NCBI GenBank assembly: GCA_000783305.1
Contig: JROE01000007.1
Location: 248,001-312,000 of the forward strand
Direction: 5' to 3'
DNA: 64,000 nucleotides
Source of the DNA: Sphingobacteriaceae bacterium DW12
GTDB taxonomy: Bacteria > Bacteroidota > Bacteroidia > Sphingobacteriales > Sphingobacteriaceae
Positions 24,124-32,928 of this stretch are shown one piece after another (the stretch's first letter is position 1; the number at the start of each line of letters is the position of its first letter). The notes beneath the pieces were generated by a model. It was not told the DNA's origin, ran no database searches, and saw only the letters and a list, made by a program, of their open reading frames with translations. A program made the position numbers and the translations under genes.

Positions 24124-25914
24124 ATGGAAAATTTTATTGTTTCTGCTCGTAAATATCGTCCGGTCACATTTGACTCGGTCGTTGGTCAGCAACATATTAC
24201 AGGGACATTAAAGAATGCAATCCTCAACAATCAGTTGGCGCAAGCATTCTTGTTTTGTGGACCTCGTGGTGTTGGCAAGACGACTTGTGCACGTATTTTG
24301 GCAAAAACTATAAACTGTGAGCAGATTACCAGTGAGGCTGAAGCCTGCGGTGAATGTGATAGCTGCAAGTCTTTTCAAAATGGTAACTCATTCAGTATAC
24401 ATGAGTTGGATGCAGCATCCAACAATTCTGTCGACGACATTAGAAGCTTAATCGATCAAGTGCGTATTCCGCCGCAATCAGGTAGATACAAGATCTATAT
24501 CATCGATGAGGTGCATATGCTGTCTCAACAAGCTTTTAATGCTTTTTTGAAGACGTTAGAGGAACCCCCTTCTTATGCGATTTTTATCTTAGCGACTACT
24601 GAAAAGCACAAGATATTACCTACTATATTATCACGTTGTCAAATCTTTGACTTCAATAGAATACGAGTCGACGATATGGCACAACATCTGGGACGTATTG
24701 CGGATAAAGAATCCATCCAGTACGAACTGGATGGGCTTCATATCATCGCTCAGAAGGCTGATGGCGGGCTTCGTGATGCTTTGTCTATGTTTGATCAGAT
24801 TGTTAGCTTTTCCAATAAGCAGATTTCCTATCAGTCGGTCATTGATAATTTGAATATCCTTGATTACGATTATTATTTTAAGTTGACAGATGCCATCTAT
24901 AAGGAAGATGCTTCGCAAGCTATCCTAATCTTCGATCAGGTACTCAATAGAGGATTCGATGGTAATCATTTTATTGGGGGGGTGTCTTCGCATTTTCGTA
25001 ATCTACTGGTGACCAAGGATCCATCGACATTAAAACTCTTGGATGTTAGCGATAATATCAAAAAGCGTTATTTGGAGCAATCTCAACAATTGTCCTCAGG
25101 ACTGTTATTGTCAGCATTGAATATTTCCAACCAATGTGAGATAAACTATAAAAGCAGCAAGAACCAAAGACTTCAAGTCGAGCTAGCTTTATTGAAGATG
25201 TGCCATATCGCCAGTGCGATAATGTTGAGTGACAACGGTACATTTTCAGCTTTAGCTGAACAAAAAAAAAAACGACCTGAGCCAACGGTAACTTCGACAA
25301 CTGTGTCGGTTGCTGAAATAAAGAAGCAGGATGTTCCTGTTGAACCAGAATCAGTCAAATCCTCGACTCTGACTACTCCTGTACCTTCCAAGCCAGTGGA
25401 AAATCATCCCCCAAAAATGTCCGATACAGGAAAAAAAGGATGGGGAAGTGTAAAGGTTGCCGCCAGTATCCCGAATCTCAACGCGATTTTTGAAGAAAAG
25501 GCTATTGAGGAAGACAACAAGCCGATTTTGGTAAGGGGAGATGCTAATAAGGAGGTAAGCCTGAATGAATTTTTGCAAAAATGGCAAGAATTTGCAGAAC
25601 GGCTCAAAAATGAAAACAAGATAAACTTGTTTACCTTGATGACGGTGGCCCAGCCCAGACTAAGTGGAAATAGCCTTATTGAAGTAGAGGTGGAGAATGC
25701 CATACAGATGGACGTGCTGAATTCAGCAAAGATCGATATGCTTAATTTTCTTCGAGTGGAGCTTCAAAACTTTTCATTGGATATCAAAGGAACTATGATG
25801 GAGCATCAGGTATCTCGTAAGCCGTATACCTCACAGGAAAAATATCAGGCTATGGTAGCCAAAAATCCTACCTTGGAAAAACTTAGACAAGAATTCAATC
25901 TCGGTTTGAGCTAA
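24124..25914 (+). CDS. dnaX: DNA polymerase III subunit gamma/tau
   Basis: This 596-residue clamp-loader ATPase starts at the ATG at 24124 (MENFIVSARKYRP). The N-terminal AAA+ module has Walker A GPRGVGKT (about 38-45), a Cys4 zinc module (Cys at NCEQ, then CGECDSC), Walker B IIDEVH and the LSRCQ sensor; domain III runs to about 365. A low-complexity Pro/Thr/Val linker (about 380-440) and a tau-specific C-terminal domain follow. The linker starts with an A11 run (25262-25272, Gln380-Lys383): a -1 shift meets TGA at 25278 and a +1 shift meets TAA at 25289, giving a gamma-like product of about 385 residues. A short hairpin (25295-25308) lies downstream. Confidence 0.94.
   Translation: MENFIVSARKYRPVTFDSVVGQQHITGTLKNAILNNQLAQAFLFCGPRGVGKTTCARILAKTINCEQITSEAEACGECDSCKSFQNGNSFSIHELDAASNNSVDDIRSLIDQVRIPPQSGRYKIYIIDEVHMLSQQAFNAFLKTLEEPPSYAIFILATTEKHKILPTILSRCQIFDFNRIRVDDMAQHLGRIADKESIQYELDGLHIIAQKADGGLRDALSMFDQIVSFSNKQISYQSVIDNLNILDYDYYFKLTDAIYKEDASQAILIFDQVLNRGFDGNHFIGGVSSHFRNLLVTKDPSTLKLLDVSDNIKKRYLEQSQQLSSGLLLSALNISNQCEINYKSSKNQRLQVELALLKMCHIASAIMLSDNGTFSALAEQKKKRPEPTVTSTTVSVAEIKKQDVPVEPESVKSSTLTTPVPSKPVENHPPKMSDTGKKGWGSVKVAASIPNLNAIFEEKAIEEDNKPILVRGDANKEVSLNEFLQKWQEFAERLKNENKINLFTLMTVAQPRLSGNSLIEVEVENAIQMDVLNSAKIDMLNFLRVELQNFSLDIKGTMMEHQVSRKPYTSQEKYQAMVAKNPTLEKLRQEFNLGLS
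25262..25280 (+). other. A11 slippery run in dnaX with an adjacent out-of-frame stop
   Basis: Eleven A residues (25262-25272) fall at the start of the linker. Thermus dnaX uses a comparable A-run for transcriptional slippage and E. coli dnaX uses a programmed -1 frameshift. Here both alternative frames stop within six codons. Slippage itself is inferred. Confidence 0.6.
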
Positions 25915-25957
25915 TCTTAGTCAACAGATTTATACATATACTATCTTAAAAAAAGAG

Positions 25958-26737
25958 ATGCATAATTTTCAAAATAATAATAGAGGTGATAAGCGTGAAA
26001 CGAACCAAATGGTGTTTGGTATACGTGCGGTGATAGAGGCCATTGACAGTGGGAAAGAGATAGAATCTCTATTTGTGCAACGTGGATTAGGAGGAAGTTT
26101 ATATCTTGAATTGCGAAATTTGTTGAAGGAACGTGAGATCGGTTTTCAACAAGTGCCTATTGAAAAGCTGAATAGGATTACACGTAAGAATCACCAAGGT
26201 GTGATCGCGATTATTTCTCCGATTATTTATCAAAAAGTTGAAGATCTTATCCCTACAATTTACGAAAAAGGAGAGGTGCCCCTATTGTTGATGTTGGATG
26301 GGGTGACAGATGTGCGCAACATGGGAGCAATTGCAAGAACTGCTGAATGTGCTGGTGTACACGCTATAATTGTCCCGAATAAAGGCTCCGCTGAAATCAA
26401 TCCAGATGCAATTAAGACATCTGCGGGAGCGCTATATAAGATACCTGTATGCCGGCATGAGAGTATCTCTAAGGTCGGTAAATTTTTAATAGAGTCAGGT
26501 ATTCAATTGGTTGTAAGTACCGAGAAAACAGATTCAAGTGTGTATGATGTAGATTATTCAGCTCCTACATGTATTATTATGGGAGCAGAAGATGTGGGAG
26601 TGTCGGATGATTTGATTCGTATTGCCGATCATTTGGCCAAGATCCCAATGTTTGGTGAGATAGGGTCGTTAAATGTGTCAGTATCGGCTGGTGTTGTCCT
26701 TTACGAGGCGATTCGTCAACGTGTCTCGATCAAATAA
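25958..26737 (+). CDS. rlmB: 23S rRNA (guanosine2251-2'-O)-methyltransferase-type SpoU enzyme
   Basis: This 259-residue protein has an N-terminal substrate-binding domain (about 20-95) and the SpoU/TrmH SPOUT domain. Its three motifs are visible: VTDVRNMGAIARTAE (motif 1), MGAEDVGVS (motif 2) and LNVSVSAGVVLYE (motif 3). RlmB methylates the 2'-O of G2251 in the peptidyl-transferase centre of 23S rRNA. The first about 15 residues are Asn/Arg-rich and nonconserved. It ends in a terminator at 26780. Confidence 0.88.
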   Translation: MHNFQNNNRGDKRETNQMVFGIRAVIEAIDSGKEIESLFVQRGLGGSLYLELRNLLKEREIGFQQVPIEKLNRITRKNHQGVIAIISPIIYQKVEDLIPTIYEKGEVPLLLMLDGVTDVRNMGAIARTAECAGVHAIIVPNKGSAEINPDAIKTSAGALYKIPVCRHESISKVGKFLIESGIQLVVSTEKTDSSVYDVDYSAPTCIIMGAEDVGVSDDLIRIADHLAKIPMFGEIGSLNVSVSAGVVLYEAIRQRVSIK

Positions 26738-26779
26738 ATGTACTGAAAGAGATGGAAATACGATTGGATATTGAAATCT

Positions 26780-26809
26780 AACCTTTGGGGAAAGCCAAAG
26801 GTTTTTTTT
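26780..26809 (+). terminator. Rho-independent terminator after rlmB
   Basis: AACCTTTGG (26780-26788) pairs with CCAAAGGTT (26795-26803), followed by a run of T to 26809. Confidence 0.88.
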
Positions 26810-26845
26810 ATGGGCTGCTGTTGAAGGAGAATGGTTATAATATAT

Positions 26846-26881
26846 AAATAAAAAAGGTCAGGTGTTGACACCCGACCTTTT
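26846..26881 (-). terminator. Rho-independent terminator after the DEAD-box gene
   Basis: AAAGGTC/GACCTTT (26853-26859 with 26874-26880) with an inner GGTGT/ACACC pair. On the minus strand a T-rich tract follows. Confidence 0.8.
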
Positions 26882-26900
26882 GATAACGTATAATTGCAAA

Positions 26901-28724
26901 TTAATATCTGCTATTGGATTCTTTTCGTTTTCCTGAAAAGTCACGGAAACCACCGCTATTTCCACCTTCACGACGGTCGCGTCTTTCGCCGCCTCCACCG
27001 CTTCTTCTCTCGCCACCACGATATCCGCCTTCACGTCTTCCGCCGCGATCTCCACCACGACTTCTTCCTCCACCGCCTTCACTTCTTGCCTCTCCAGAAA
27101 CTTCAATACGTACGTTACGTCCGTTAAAATCTACATTTTGGAAACCTGAAAATACTTTTTCAACCTCTTCGTCTTGAACTTCGAAGAATGTAAATACACC
27201 CTTTAAGTCAATTTTACCGATAGATTTTCCAGAAATCTTAGCATTGTTACAGATGAAGCCTAACATGTCTCCTCTGCTAAACTCATCGACCGAACCTAAG
27301 TTCATGAAAAGACGAGTATAGCCTTTAGAGCCACCACGAGGGCGATCATCGCGTCTTTCTCCGCGTTCGCCACGCTCTCCACGACCTGTATCTCTAGCGT
27401 CGATGTTCAAGTCTGGTGCATTTTTATAGTAGTCCAAGAATCTGTTGAATTCTAGTGAAGCAAATCTTTTGATGATGTCTTCTTTAGATAGAGATTCGAG
27501 ATTTTCCATGATAGCAGGTAGGAACGGAGTGATTTGATCCTCATTTACTTCCACATTCTCGATTTTGCTCACGATTGAGAAAAGTTGTTTCTCACAGACT
27601 TCAGCACCTTGCGGTACTTGTTTCTTCTCGAAAGCTTTACCAATAATTTTTTCAATATGACGGATTTTGTTCAATTCCTTCACATTGACCAATGATAGAG
27701 AAATACCAGTCTTTCCTGCGCGGGCTGTACGGCCTGAGCGGTGGGTGTAATTTTCAACTTCGTCAGGAAGGGAAAAGTTGATAACGTGTGTCACGTTATT
27801 AACGTCAATTCCACGAGCTGCAACGTCAGTAGCAATCAATAATTGAAGGCTACGATCGCGATAACGTTTCATAACTTTATCGCGTTGTTGCTGTGAAAGG
27901 TCGCCATGCAAAGAGTCTGCGTTATAACCATCTTTGATTAAAGACTCCGCAATCTCTTGTGTTTCAATTTTAGTACGGCAGAATACTATACCGAAAATGT
28001 CGGGATTAGAATCTACAATACGTTTGAAAGCAGCATACTTATCTTTCGCTTTGATTAGATAATAATGGTGTTCGATGTTTGCATTACCAGTATTCTTGGT
28101 GCCTACAGTCAACTCTACAGGATCGGTCATATAGTTTTGTGCTATACGACGAACTTCTCTAGGCATTGTTGCGGAGAATAACCAAGTTTTTTTCTCATCT
28201 GGAGTTTCGGACAAAATATTGTTGATGTCTTCTTGGAAGCCCATGTTCAACATTTCATCCGCCTCGTCTAATACAACGTATTTCACGCCGGAGAAGTCAA
28301 TAGCTTTACGCCCGATGATATCAAGCATACGACCTGGAGTCGCAACCACAATCTGTACGCCACGACGAATCTGACGCAGTTGGTCAGAAATGTTTGCGCC
28401 ACCGTACACAGCTACTACGTGTACATTGTCAAGGTTTTTGGCAAACCTTTCTAAGTCTCTTGCAATTTGTAAACATAGCTCACGAGTTGGACATAAGATC
28501 AACGCTTGAGGATGTTTTTGAGAAAAGTCTAATAGTTCTAATAATGGAAGACCAAATGCCGCGGTCTTTCCTGTGCCAGTTTGGGCTAATCCGACAAAAT
28601 CGTCGTTACCAGTCAGTAAAACAGGAATGGCTTTTTCCTGAATAGGAGAAGGTTTTTCAAAACCTAACTCAGAGATGGCATTAACAACTTCATGACGGAT
28701 TCCCAGTTCTAAAAATGGGTTCAT
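26901..28724 (-). CDS. DEAD-box RNA helicase (DeaD/CsdA-like) with RGG-rich tail
   Basis: This 607-residue ATP-dependent RNA helicase has a Q motif, AQTGTGKT (motif I), VLDEADEM (motif II), SATMP (motif III) and HRSGRTARAG (motif VI) across two RecA-like domains (about 1-370). A DbpA-type RNA-binding domain follows (about 465-540), then a tail of Arg-Gly-Gly repeats (about 545-607). Such proteins act in ribosome assembly and cold adaptation. The RGG tail probably binds RNA nonspecifically. The tail's purine-rich codons create long antisense open frames that are not genes. Confidence 0.93.
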   Translation of the reverse strand: MNPFLELGIRHEVVNAISELGFEKPSPIQEKAIPVLLTGNDDFVGLAQTGTGKTAAFGLPLLELLDFSQKHPQALILCPTRELCLQIARDLERFAKNLDNVHVVAVYGGANISDQLRQIRRGVQIVVATPGRMLDIIGRKAIDFSGVKYVVLDEADEMLNMGFQEDINNILSETPDEKKTWLFSATMPREVRRIAQNYMTDPVELTVGTKNTGNANIEHHYYLIKAKDKYAAFKRIVDSNPDIFGIVFCRTKIETQEIAESLIKDGYNADSLHGDLSQQQRDKVMKRYRDRSLQLLIATDVAARGIDVNNVTHVINFSLPDEVENYTHRSGRTARAGKTGISLSLVNVKELNKIRHIEKIIGKAFEKKQVPQGAEVCEKQLFSIVSKIENVEVNEDQITPFLPAIMENLESLSKEDIIKRFASLEFNRFLDYYKNAPDLNIDARDTGRGERGERGERRDDRPRGGSKGYTRLFMNLGSVDEFSRGDMLGFICNNAKISGKSIGKIDLKGVFTFFEVQDEEVEKVFSGFQNVDFNGRNVRIEVSGEARSEGGGGRSRGGDRGGRREGGYRGGERRSGGGGERRDRREGGNSGGFRDFSGKRKESNSRY

Positions 28725-28764
28725 GAAATAATATATACAATAGGCTCTATTGCCTAAGGCGGTG

Positions 28765-28796
28765 CAAAGATGAGAATAATAATTGATAAAAACAAA
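28765..28796 (-). promoter_or_regulatory. Promoter of the DEAD-box helicase gene
   Basis: On the minus strand TTTG (28793-28796) precedes CATCTTTG (28765-28772) by 20 nt. This fits the Bacteroidota TTTG/TAnnTTTG pattern with one mismatch. The leader would be about 35 nt. Confidence 0.55.
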
Positions 28797-28833
28797 TAAT
28801 ATTCAATGTTAATTATTTTGAAATGAATAAGTT

Positions 28834-28879
28834 AAAAAAGGGAGGCCCTATGGTGATGGCCACAGCCTCTCTTTTTTTT
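28834..28879 (-). terminator. Terminator after the first OmpA-family gene
   Basis: GGGAGGC and GCCTCTC pair (one G-T wobble) with A/T runs on both sides, about 20 bp past the stop on the minus strand. Confidence 0.7.
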
Positions 28880-28895
28880 ATTCTATTATCAATAA

Positions 28896-30215
28896 CTAGT
28901 ATATCGTAAATTCTACGCGACGATTTTCTTGACGTCCTTCCGCAGTTGCGTTGGTGGCAATGGGTTGATTTGGACCGTACCCAGTTGCTTCGATACGTGA
29001 AGGATTAGCACCTTTGCTAGATAGGTACGATTTTACAGCCTCTGCACGCTCTTTTGATAATCTAAGATTGGTTTGCATTGATCCTGTATTGTCAGTATGT
29101 CCTGCTAATTTCAAGCTGAAATTTTTCTCAATCAATAACGCCGCAACTCTATCCAAGCTTGGGTAAGAGGTCGAACGGATAGTGGATTTGCCTAGGTCAA
29201 ACTCGAGGTTCTTAATCGCTTCATCAACTACTTTCCTGTCAGCTTCCGTAACGACTACTTTCTCGACGATTTTTGTTTCGTTTTTCAATACGATGGGACA
29301 GCCCGATCCGTCCACTGGAGTACCCGCTGGAGTACCTGGGCATTTGTCAAATTTGTTAGCTACGCCGTCACCATCATCATCTTTCAAATCATTTGAAATT
29401 CGTTCAATTTGAGATTTCAACGCTTCATTGGAAGCTGCCAACGCATCACGTTCTGCTTTCAGTTCGTCATATTTGGCTGTATAGTCACCAATTAAAGTAG
29501 CTACGGGATTGCTATTGTTTAAAGCAGGTTTGCTGGGGTCTCCCAATGAAAATTCCAGGCCTGCGTGAATGTATGAAAATAGATCATGTTTTACTGTACC
29601 GATACGTGCGCCATCAAAGTCTTGATTGACCCAGTTCAATTGATATCCTAGATCTAGGTTAATACCTTTAGCAACGGCAAATTTCAATCCAACGTCCATA
29701 GGAACGAATAATTTCGTCTTGGATTCGTGTGTAGTGGTGACGCTGCCGATCGTAGTGGTAGATTCAAAATCCATCGCACCGATACCAATTGCAGCATAAG
29801 GTTTAATTAGGCTGTTGAAAAACATGAAATTGGTGTTTGCAAGGGTAAATTCACCCGACAACGCTGCAGACCATGGCGTTTTAGTTTCAAAGGAATTGGA
29901 GCCGACATCTGTCTTGCCTCCAACTTTGCCACCTAAATACTGAGCTTTTACACCGAAAGACGGAGAAATTTGTTTTTTAATGTATGCGCTGTAGCCAGCA
30001 TTGTTCTCTAGGTCATTGTAGCCTTTGCGATTTACGCCAAATCCATTACTTTGATTTAGAACTCCAGCATTTACACCTATAGACCAGGTGCGGTATTGCG
30101 AAGACGAGCCCAAGGGAGTCGTGCCATCGATTGTAGATTTGTCCTGTGCGAGAGAAGGGGATGCCAATAGCCCGGCAATGCCTAGTACTACTGCTGATTT
30201 TAAGTTTAATTTCAT
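28896..30215 (-). CDS. OmpA-family outer-membrane protein (copy 1)
   Basis: This 439-residue protein has a signal peptide (ending SPSLAQ), an N-terminal eight-strand-type beta barrel (about 30-235), a coiled segment with Leu/Ala/Glu repeats (about 250-275), a thrombospondin-3-like calcium motif (DDDGDGVANKFDKCPG, about 277-292) and a C-terminal OmpA domain (about 330-439, with LAGHTDNTG and RIEATGYG). The OmpA domain binds peptidoglycan, so the protein ties the outer membrane to the wall. It is a close tandem paralogue of the gene upstream (30486-31826), with near identity in the C-terminal half. Confidence 0.92.
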   Translation of the reverse strand: MKLNLKSAVVLGIAGLLASPSLAQDKSTIDGTTPLGSSSQYRTWSIGVNAGVLNQSNGFGVNRKGYNDLENNAGYSAYIKKQISPSFGVKAQYLGGKVGGKTDVGSNSFETKTPWSAALSGEFTLANTNFMFFNSLIKPYAAIGIGAMDFESTTTIGSVTTTHESKTKLFVPMDVGLKFAVAKGINLDLGYQLNWVNQDFDGARIGTVKHDLFSYIHAGLEFSLGDPSKPALNNSNPVATLIGDYTAKYDELKAERDALAASNEALKSQIERISNDLKDDDGDGVANKFDKCPGTPAGTPVDGSGCPIVLKNETKIVEKVVVTEADRKVVDEAIKNLEFDLGKSTIRSTSYPSLDRVAALLIEKNFSLKLAGHTDNTGSMQTNLRLSKERAEAVKSYLSSKGANPSRIEATGYGPNQPIATNATAEGRQENRRVEFTIY

Positions 30216-30362
30216 CTATTTATTTTTTCGTTTTCTTATTGATCTATAGTAATCATTTACATCGGGATTTCATGGAGATGGTTTGTTCTTCAGGTGGCTC
30301 AGGAATGTCGCGGCCTGGGCAATAAATTGGACAACATAAAAATATTCGATATAAATTTTCTG

Positions 30363-30370
30363 CAAATTTA
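30363..30370 (-). promoter_or_regulatory. Candidate -7 box of OmpA copy 1
   Basis: On the minus strand TAAATTTG matches TAnnTTTG. It predicts a leader of about 140 nt. Long leaders are common for abundant outer-membrane protein genes. No clear -33. Confidence 0.4.
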
Positions 30371-30430
30371 ATTAATTAAACCGAATGGATGTTGTTTTTT
30401 TTTGTAGTAATATCTTGACTTTTTTGAAAA

Positions 30431-30461
30431 TAAAAAGGCCAGTGAATTTTTCACTGGCCTT
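30431..30461 (-). terminator. Terminator after OmpA copy 2
   Basis: A perfect 11-bp stem (30435-30445 with 30451-30461) with A/T runs on the downstream side. It separates the two OmpA genes into different transcripts. Confidence 0.85.
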
Positions 30462-30485
30462 AGCATTATTTATAATATTTATCTA

Positions 30486-31826
30486 CTAGTATATTGTAAA
30501 CTCAACACGACGGTTTTGTTGGCGACCTTCCGCTGTTGCGTTCGTTGCAATAGGTTGGTTCGGTCCGTATCCAGTCGCTTCGATGCGTGATGGGTTAGCT
30601 CCCTTACCTGATAAATATGATTTCACAGCTTCTGCACGTTCTTTTGATAGTCTTAGATTAGTTTTCATGGAGCCAGTGTTGTCTGTATGGCCAGCTAACT
30701 TCAAGCTGAAGTTTTTCTCAATCAATAGGGCCGCAACTCTATCTAAGCTTGGGAATGAAGTCGAGCGAATCGTTGATTTTCCCAAATCGAATTCCAGGTT
30801 TTTAATAGCCTCGTCAACAACTTGCCTGTCAGCTTCGGTTACCACTACCTTTTCTACGATTTTAGTTTCATTTTTCACGACGATAGGGCAACCTGCACCA
30901 TCAACGGGGGTTCCGGTTGGAGTGCCAGGGCATTTGTCGAATTTGTTAGCCACACCATCGCCATCATCATCTTTCAAATCATTGCTCAGACCATCTAATT
31001 GACTTTGCAAGGCTTGGTTCTTCGCACTCAAAGCATCGTTCTGCGCTTTTAGGTCGTCGTATTTTACATTGTAGTCATTGACCAATGTGGCCACTGGATT
31101 GGAATTATTAAGTGCAGGTTTGCTACTGTTGCCTAGTGCAAGTTCAATGCCGGCATGTGCATAAGAAAAGAGATCATTTTTATATTGTCCTCCTTGGATG
31201 CCGTCGAAATCTTGATTAGCCCAATTTAATTGATATCCCAATTCAAAGTTGATGCCTTTAGCAACAGCAAATTTTAACCCCAAATCAACAGGAACATATA
31301 ATTTGGTCTGTTTCTCAGCTTTCATTTCCGTGCCACCGGTTGTGGTCATCGTTTCGAAATTCAATGCGCCTACACCAATTGCAGCATAAGGCTTGATAAA
31401 GCTGTTAAAAAATCTCCAGTTTGTATTGGCCGCAAGAAATTCTCCTGATATTGCTGCTGACCAAGGTGTCTTGGTTTCGAAGGAAGAATGTGGATTAGAG
31501 GTCCCTACGTTTTCATTGGTCCCACCAACCTTGCCACCGAAATATTGGGCTTTAATGCCGAATGATGGAGAGATTTGTTTTTTGATGTATGCATTGTAAC
31601 CTAAATTCCAATCTAACTTATCGTAACCTGCTGTGTTGAACTTAGCGATGTTCATAAGACTTGTCGCTCCAGCCCCGATACCGATAGACCATGTCCTGTA
31701 CTGTTGCGCCGAACCAAGTGGCGTTGTTCCTTCTATGCTGGAATTATTACGTTCCTGTGCAAAAGAAGTTGCGCCAATCATTCCTGCAAGAGCCAAGAGT
31801 GCTGTTTTTTTGTAATAAATGTTCAT
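30486..31826 (-). CDS. OmpA-family outer-membrane protein (copy 2)
   Basis: The protein has 446 residues from the ATG at 31824-31826, where a signal peptide begins (MNIYYKKTALLALAG, ending TSFAQ); the frame upstream of it has no signal-like sequence. The architecture equals copy 1: barrel, helical linker, thrombospondin-3-like calcium motif and OmpA domain with the same HTDNTG and RIEATGYG motifs. The barrel halves have diverged more than the C-terminal halves. This is a recent tandem duplication, each copy with its own terminator, so the two may be regulated differently. Confidence 0.92.
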   Translation of the reverse strand: MNIYYKKTALLALAGMIGATSFAQERNNSSIEGTTPLGSAQQYRTWSIGIGAGATSLMNIAKFNTAGYDKLDWNLGYNAYIKKQISPSFGIKAQYFGGKVGGTNENVGTSNPHSSFETKTPWSAAISGEFLAANTNWRFFNSFIKPYAAIGVGALNFETMTTTGGTEMKAEKQTKLYVPVDLGLKFAVAKGINFELGYQLNWANQDFDGIQGGQYKNDLFSYAHAGIELALGNSSKPALNNSNPVATLVNDYNVKYDDLKAQNDALSAKNQALQSQLDGLSNDLKDDDGDGVANKFDKCPGTPTGTPVDGAGCPIVVKNETKIVEKVVVTEADRQVVDEAIKNLEFDLGKSTIRSTSFPSLDRVAALLIEKNFSLKLAGHTDNTGSMKTNLRLSKERAEAVKSYLSGKGANPSRIEATGYGPNQPIATNATAEGRQQNRRVEFTIY

Positions 31827-31970
31827 ATAGTTTTTTTTATAGTGTGTAATTATTGTACATTGGTGCTTGTGCAATTTATCTGCCAAAAGATACAATTGTA
31901 CTTTATTTTATTGGTGTAAAATATTGGTTTTTAGTTTGTTATATTTATTCTTGTAGAAATGTGTCTACAT

Positions 31971-32021
31971 GAAAAATCCCGATACGCCGTGTCTCTAAAT
32001 GGGGACAGTCTGTATCGGGAT
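31971..32021 (-). terminator. Terminator after the universal stress protein pair
   Basis: ATCCCGATAC (31976-31985) pairs with GTATCGGGAT (32012-32021) with further inner pairing. On the minus strand TTTTTC follows. Confidence 0.82.
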
Positions 32022-32071
32022 GTGTATGTTTTTTAGTATTTATATATGCCTTTTACGGCGTTTCTTTAAGA

Positions 32072-32923
32072 TTAAATCCGGGCAAAAAGATTGGGTATTT
32101 TACTTTGAAAAGCTAACTCTTTTGAGATGTTTTCAGAAAAAATGTAATTGAAAAAATTCTTTCTGCCTTTCGTTACCAATAGGATGTCGACGGATTCGTC
32201 AATCAGTATCTGTTGGATTGCATGAGCAATTGTCTCTTTGTATTTAATATAATAAGCTTGAGATTTTACCGTGTAGGAGATATCATCGAGCCCTGTTTCG
32301 CTGATGATGAGGTCAATCCATGTCCTGAGTTTTTGGTCGATTGATTCAACAGTCTCATCCGTCCGATTAATATGGATAAGTTGAAGGTGGAAATTGCTGC
32401 CGAATAGAGCAATGGCCTGTTTGAGGACCTCCAGTTCTCCATTTTTAAAGTTACAGAGTAATCCAATATTGTTTTTCGTATAGTTTGTTACGCTTTTTGG
32501 GATAGTCAAAATTGGTGTTTCGGTTGTTTTGATGACGTCGTAAGCATTGCTGCCGATAAAAACCGAATCAAGACCTGAAGAACCTTTGGTGCCAATGACG
32601 ATAGCGGCATACTTATCGTCTTTTGCTTCGTTTAGAAGTTGGTCAGCAAGGACACCGTCTCTAGTCGATGTCGTGAAGTTGACATTCGGATGTTTTTGTC
32701 TAATAGGGATGAGCATTTCCTCCAGGTTTTTTAATGCTTCTTGGATAAGAGGTTCGATAAGATCCTTATTCCAAGTGGCATTCGCAAATCTATTGGTATG
32801 CTCCGTCATGATATAGATCACGTGCACGTCGCGTTGAGTATCGGCAGCTATTTGTGCAGCGTATTCTGTAGCAATTCTTGCATTGTCAGAAAAATCTACA
32901 GGGACTAAAAGGGGCTTGTTCAT
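32072..32923 (-). CDS. Universal stress protein, two UspA domains (copy 2 of a pair)
   Basis: A 283-residue cytoplasmic protein made of two UspA-like halves (about 1-145 and 150-283). The first has a VPVDFSDNA start and a GTKGSSGLDSVFIGSNA stretch resembling the ATP-binding G-x2-G-x9-G-S/T motif. UspA proteins bind ATP and support survival under stress. It is 5 bp from the paralogue upstream, so both are one operon. Confidence 0.87.
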   Translation of the reverse strand: MNKPLLVPVDFSDNARIATEYAAQIAADTQRDVHVIYIMTEHTNRFANATWNKDLIEPLIQEALKNLEEMLIPIRQKHPNVNFTTSTRDGVLADQLLNEAKDDKYAAIVIGTKGSSGLDSVFIGSNAYDVIKTTETPILTIPKSVTNYTKNNIGLLCNFKNGELEVLKQAIALFGSNFHLQLIHINRTDETVESIDQKLRTWIDLIISETGLDDISYTVKSQAYYIKYKETIAHAIQQILIDESVDILLVTKGRKNFFNYIFSENISKELAFQSKIPNLFARI

Positions 32924-32928
32924 AGTAG

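Noticed and set aside
26858-27177. Long open frames antisense to the end of the DEAD-box gene
   Set aside because: They are caused by the repetitive RGG codons of the helicase tail; the encoded peptides are low-complexity and have no start context.
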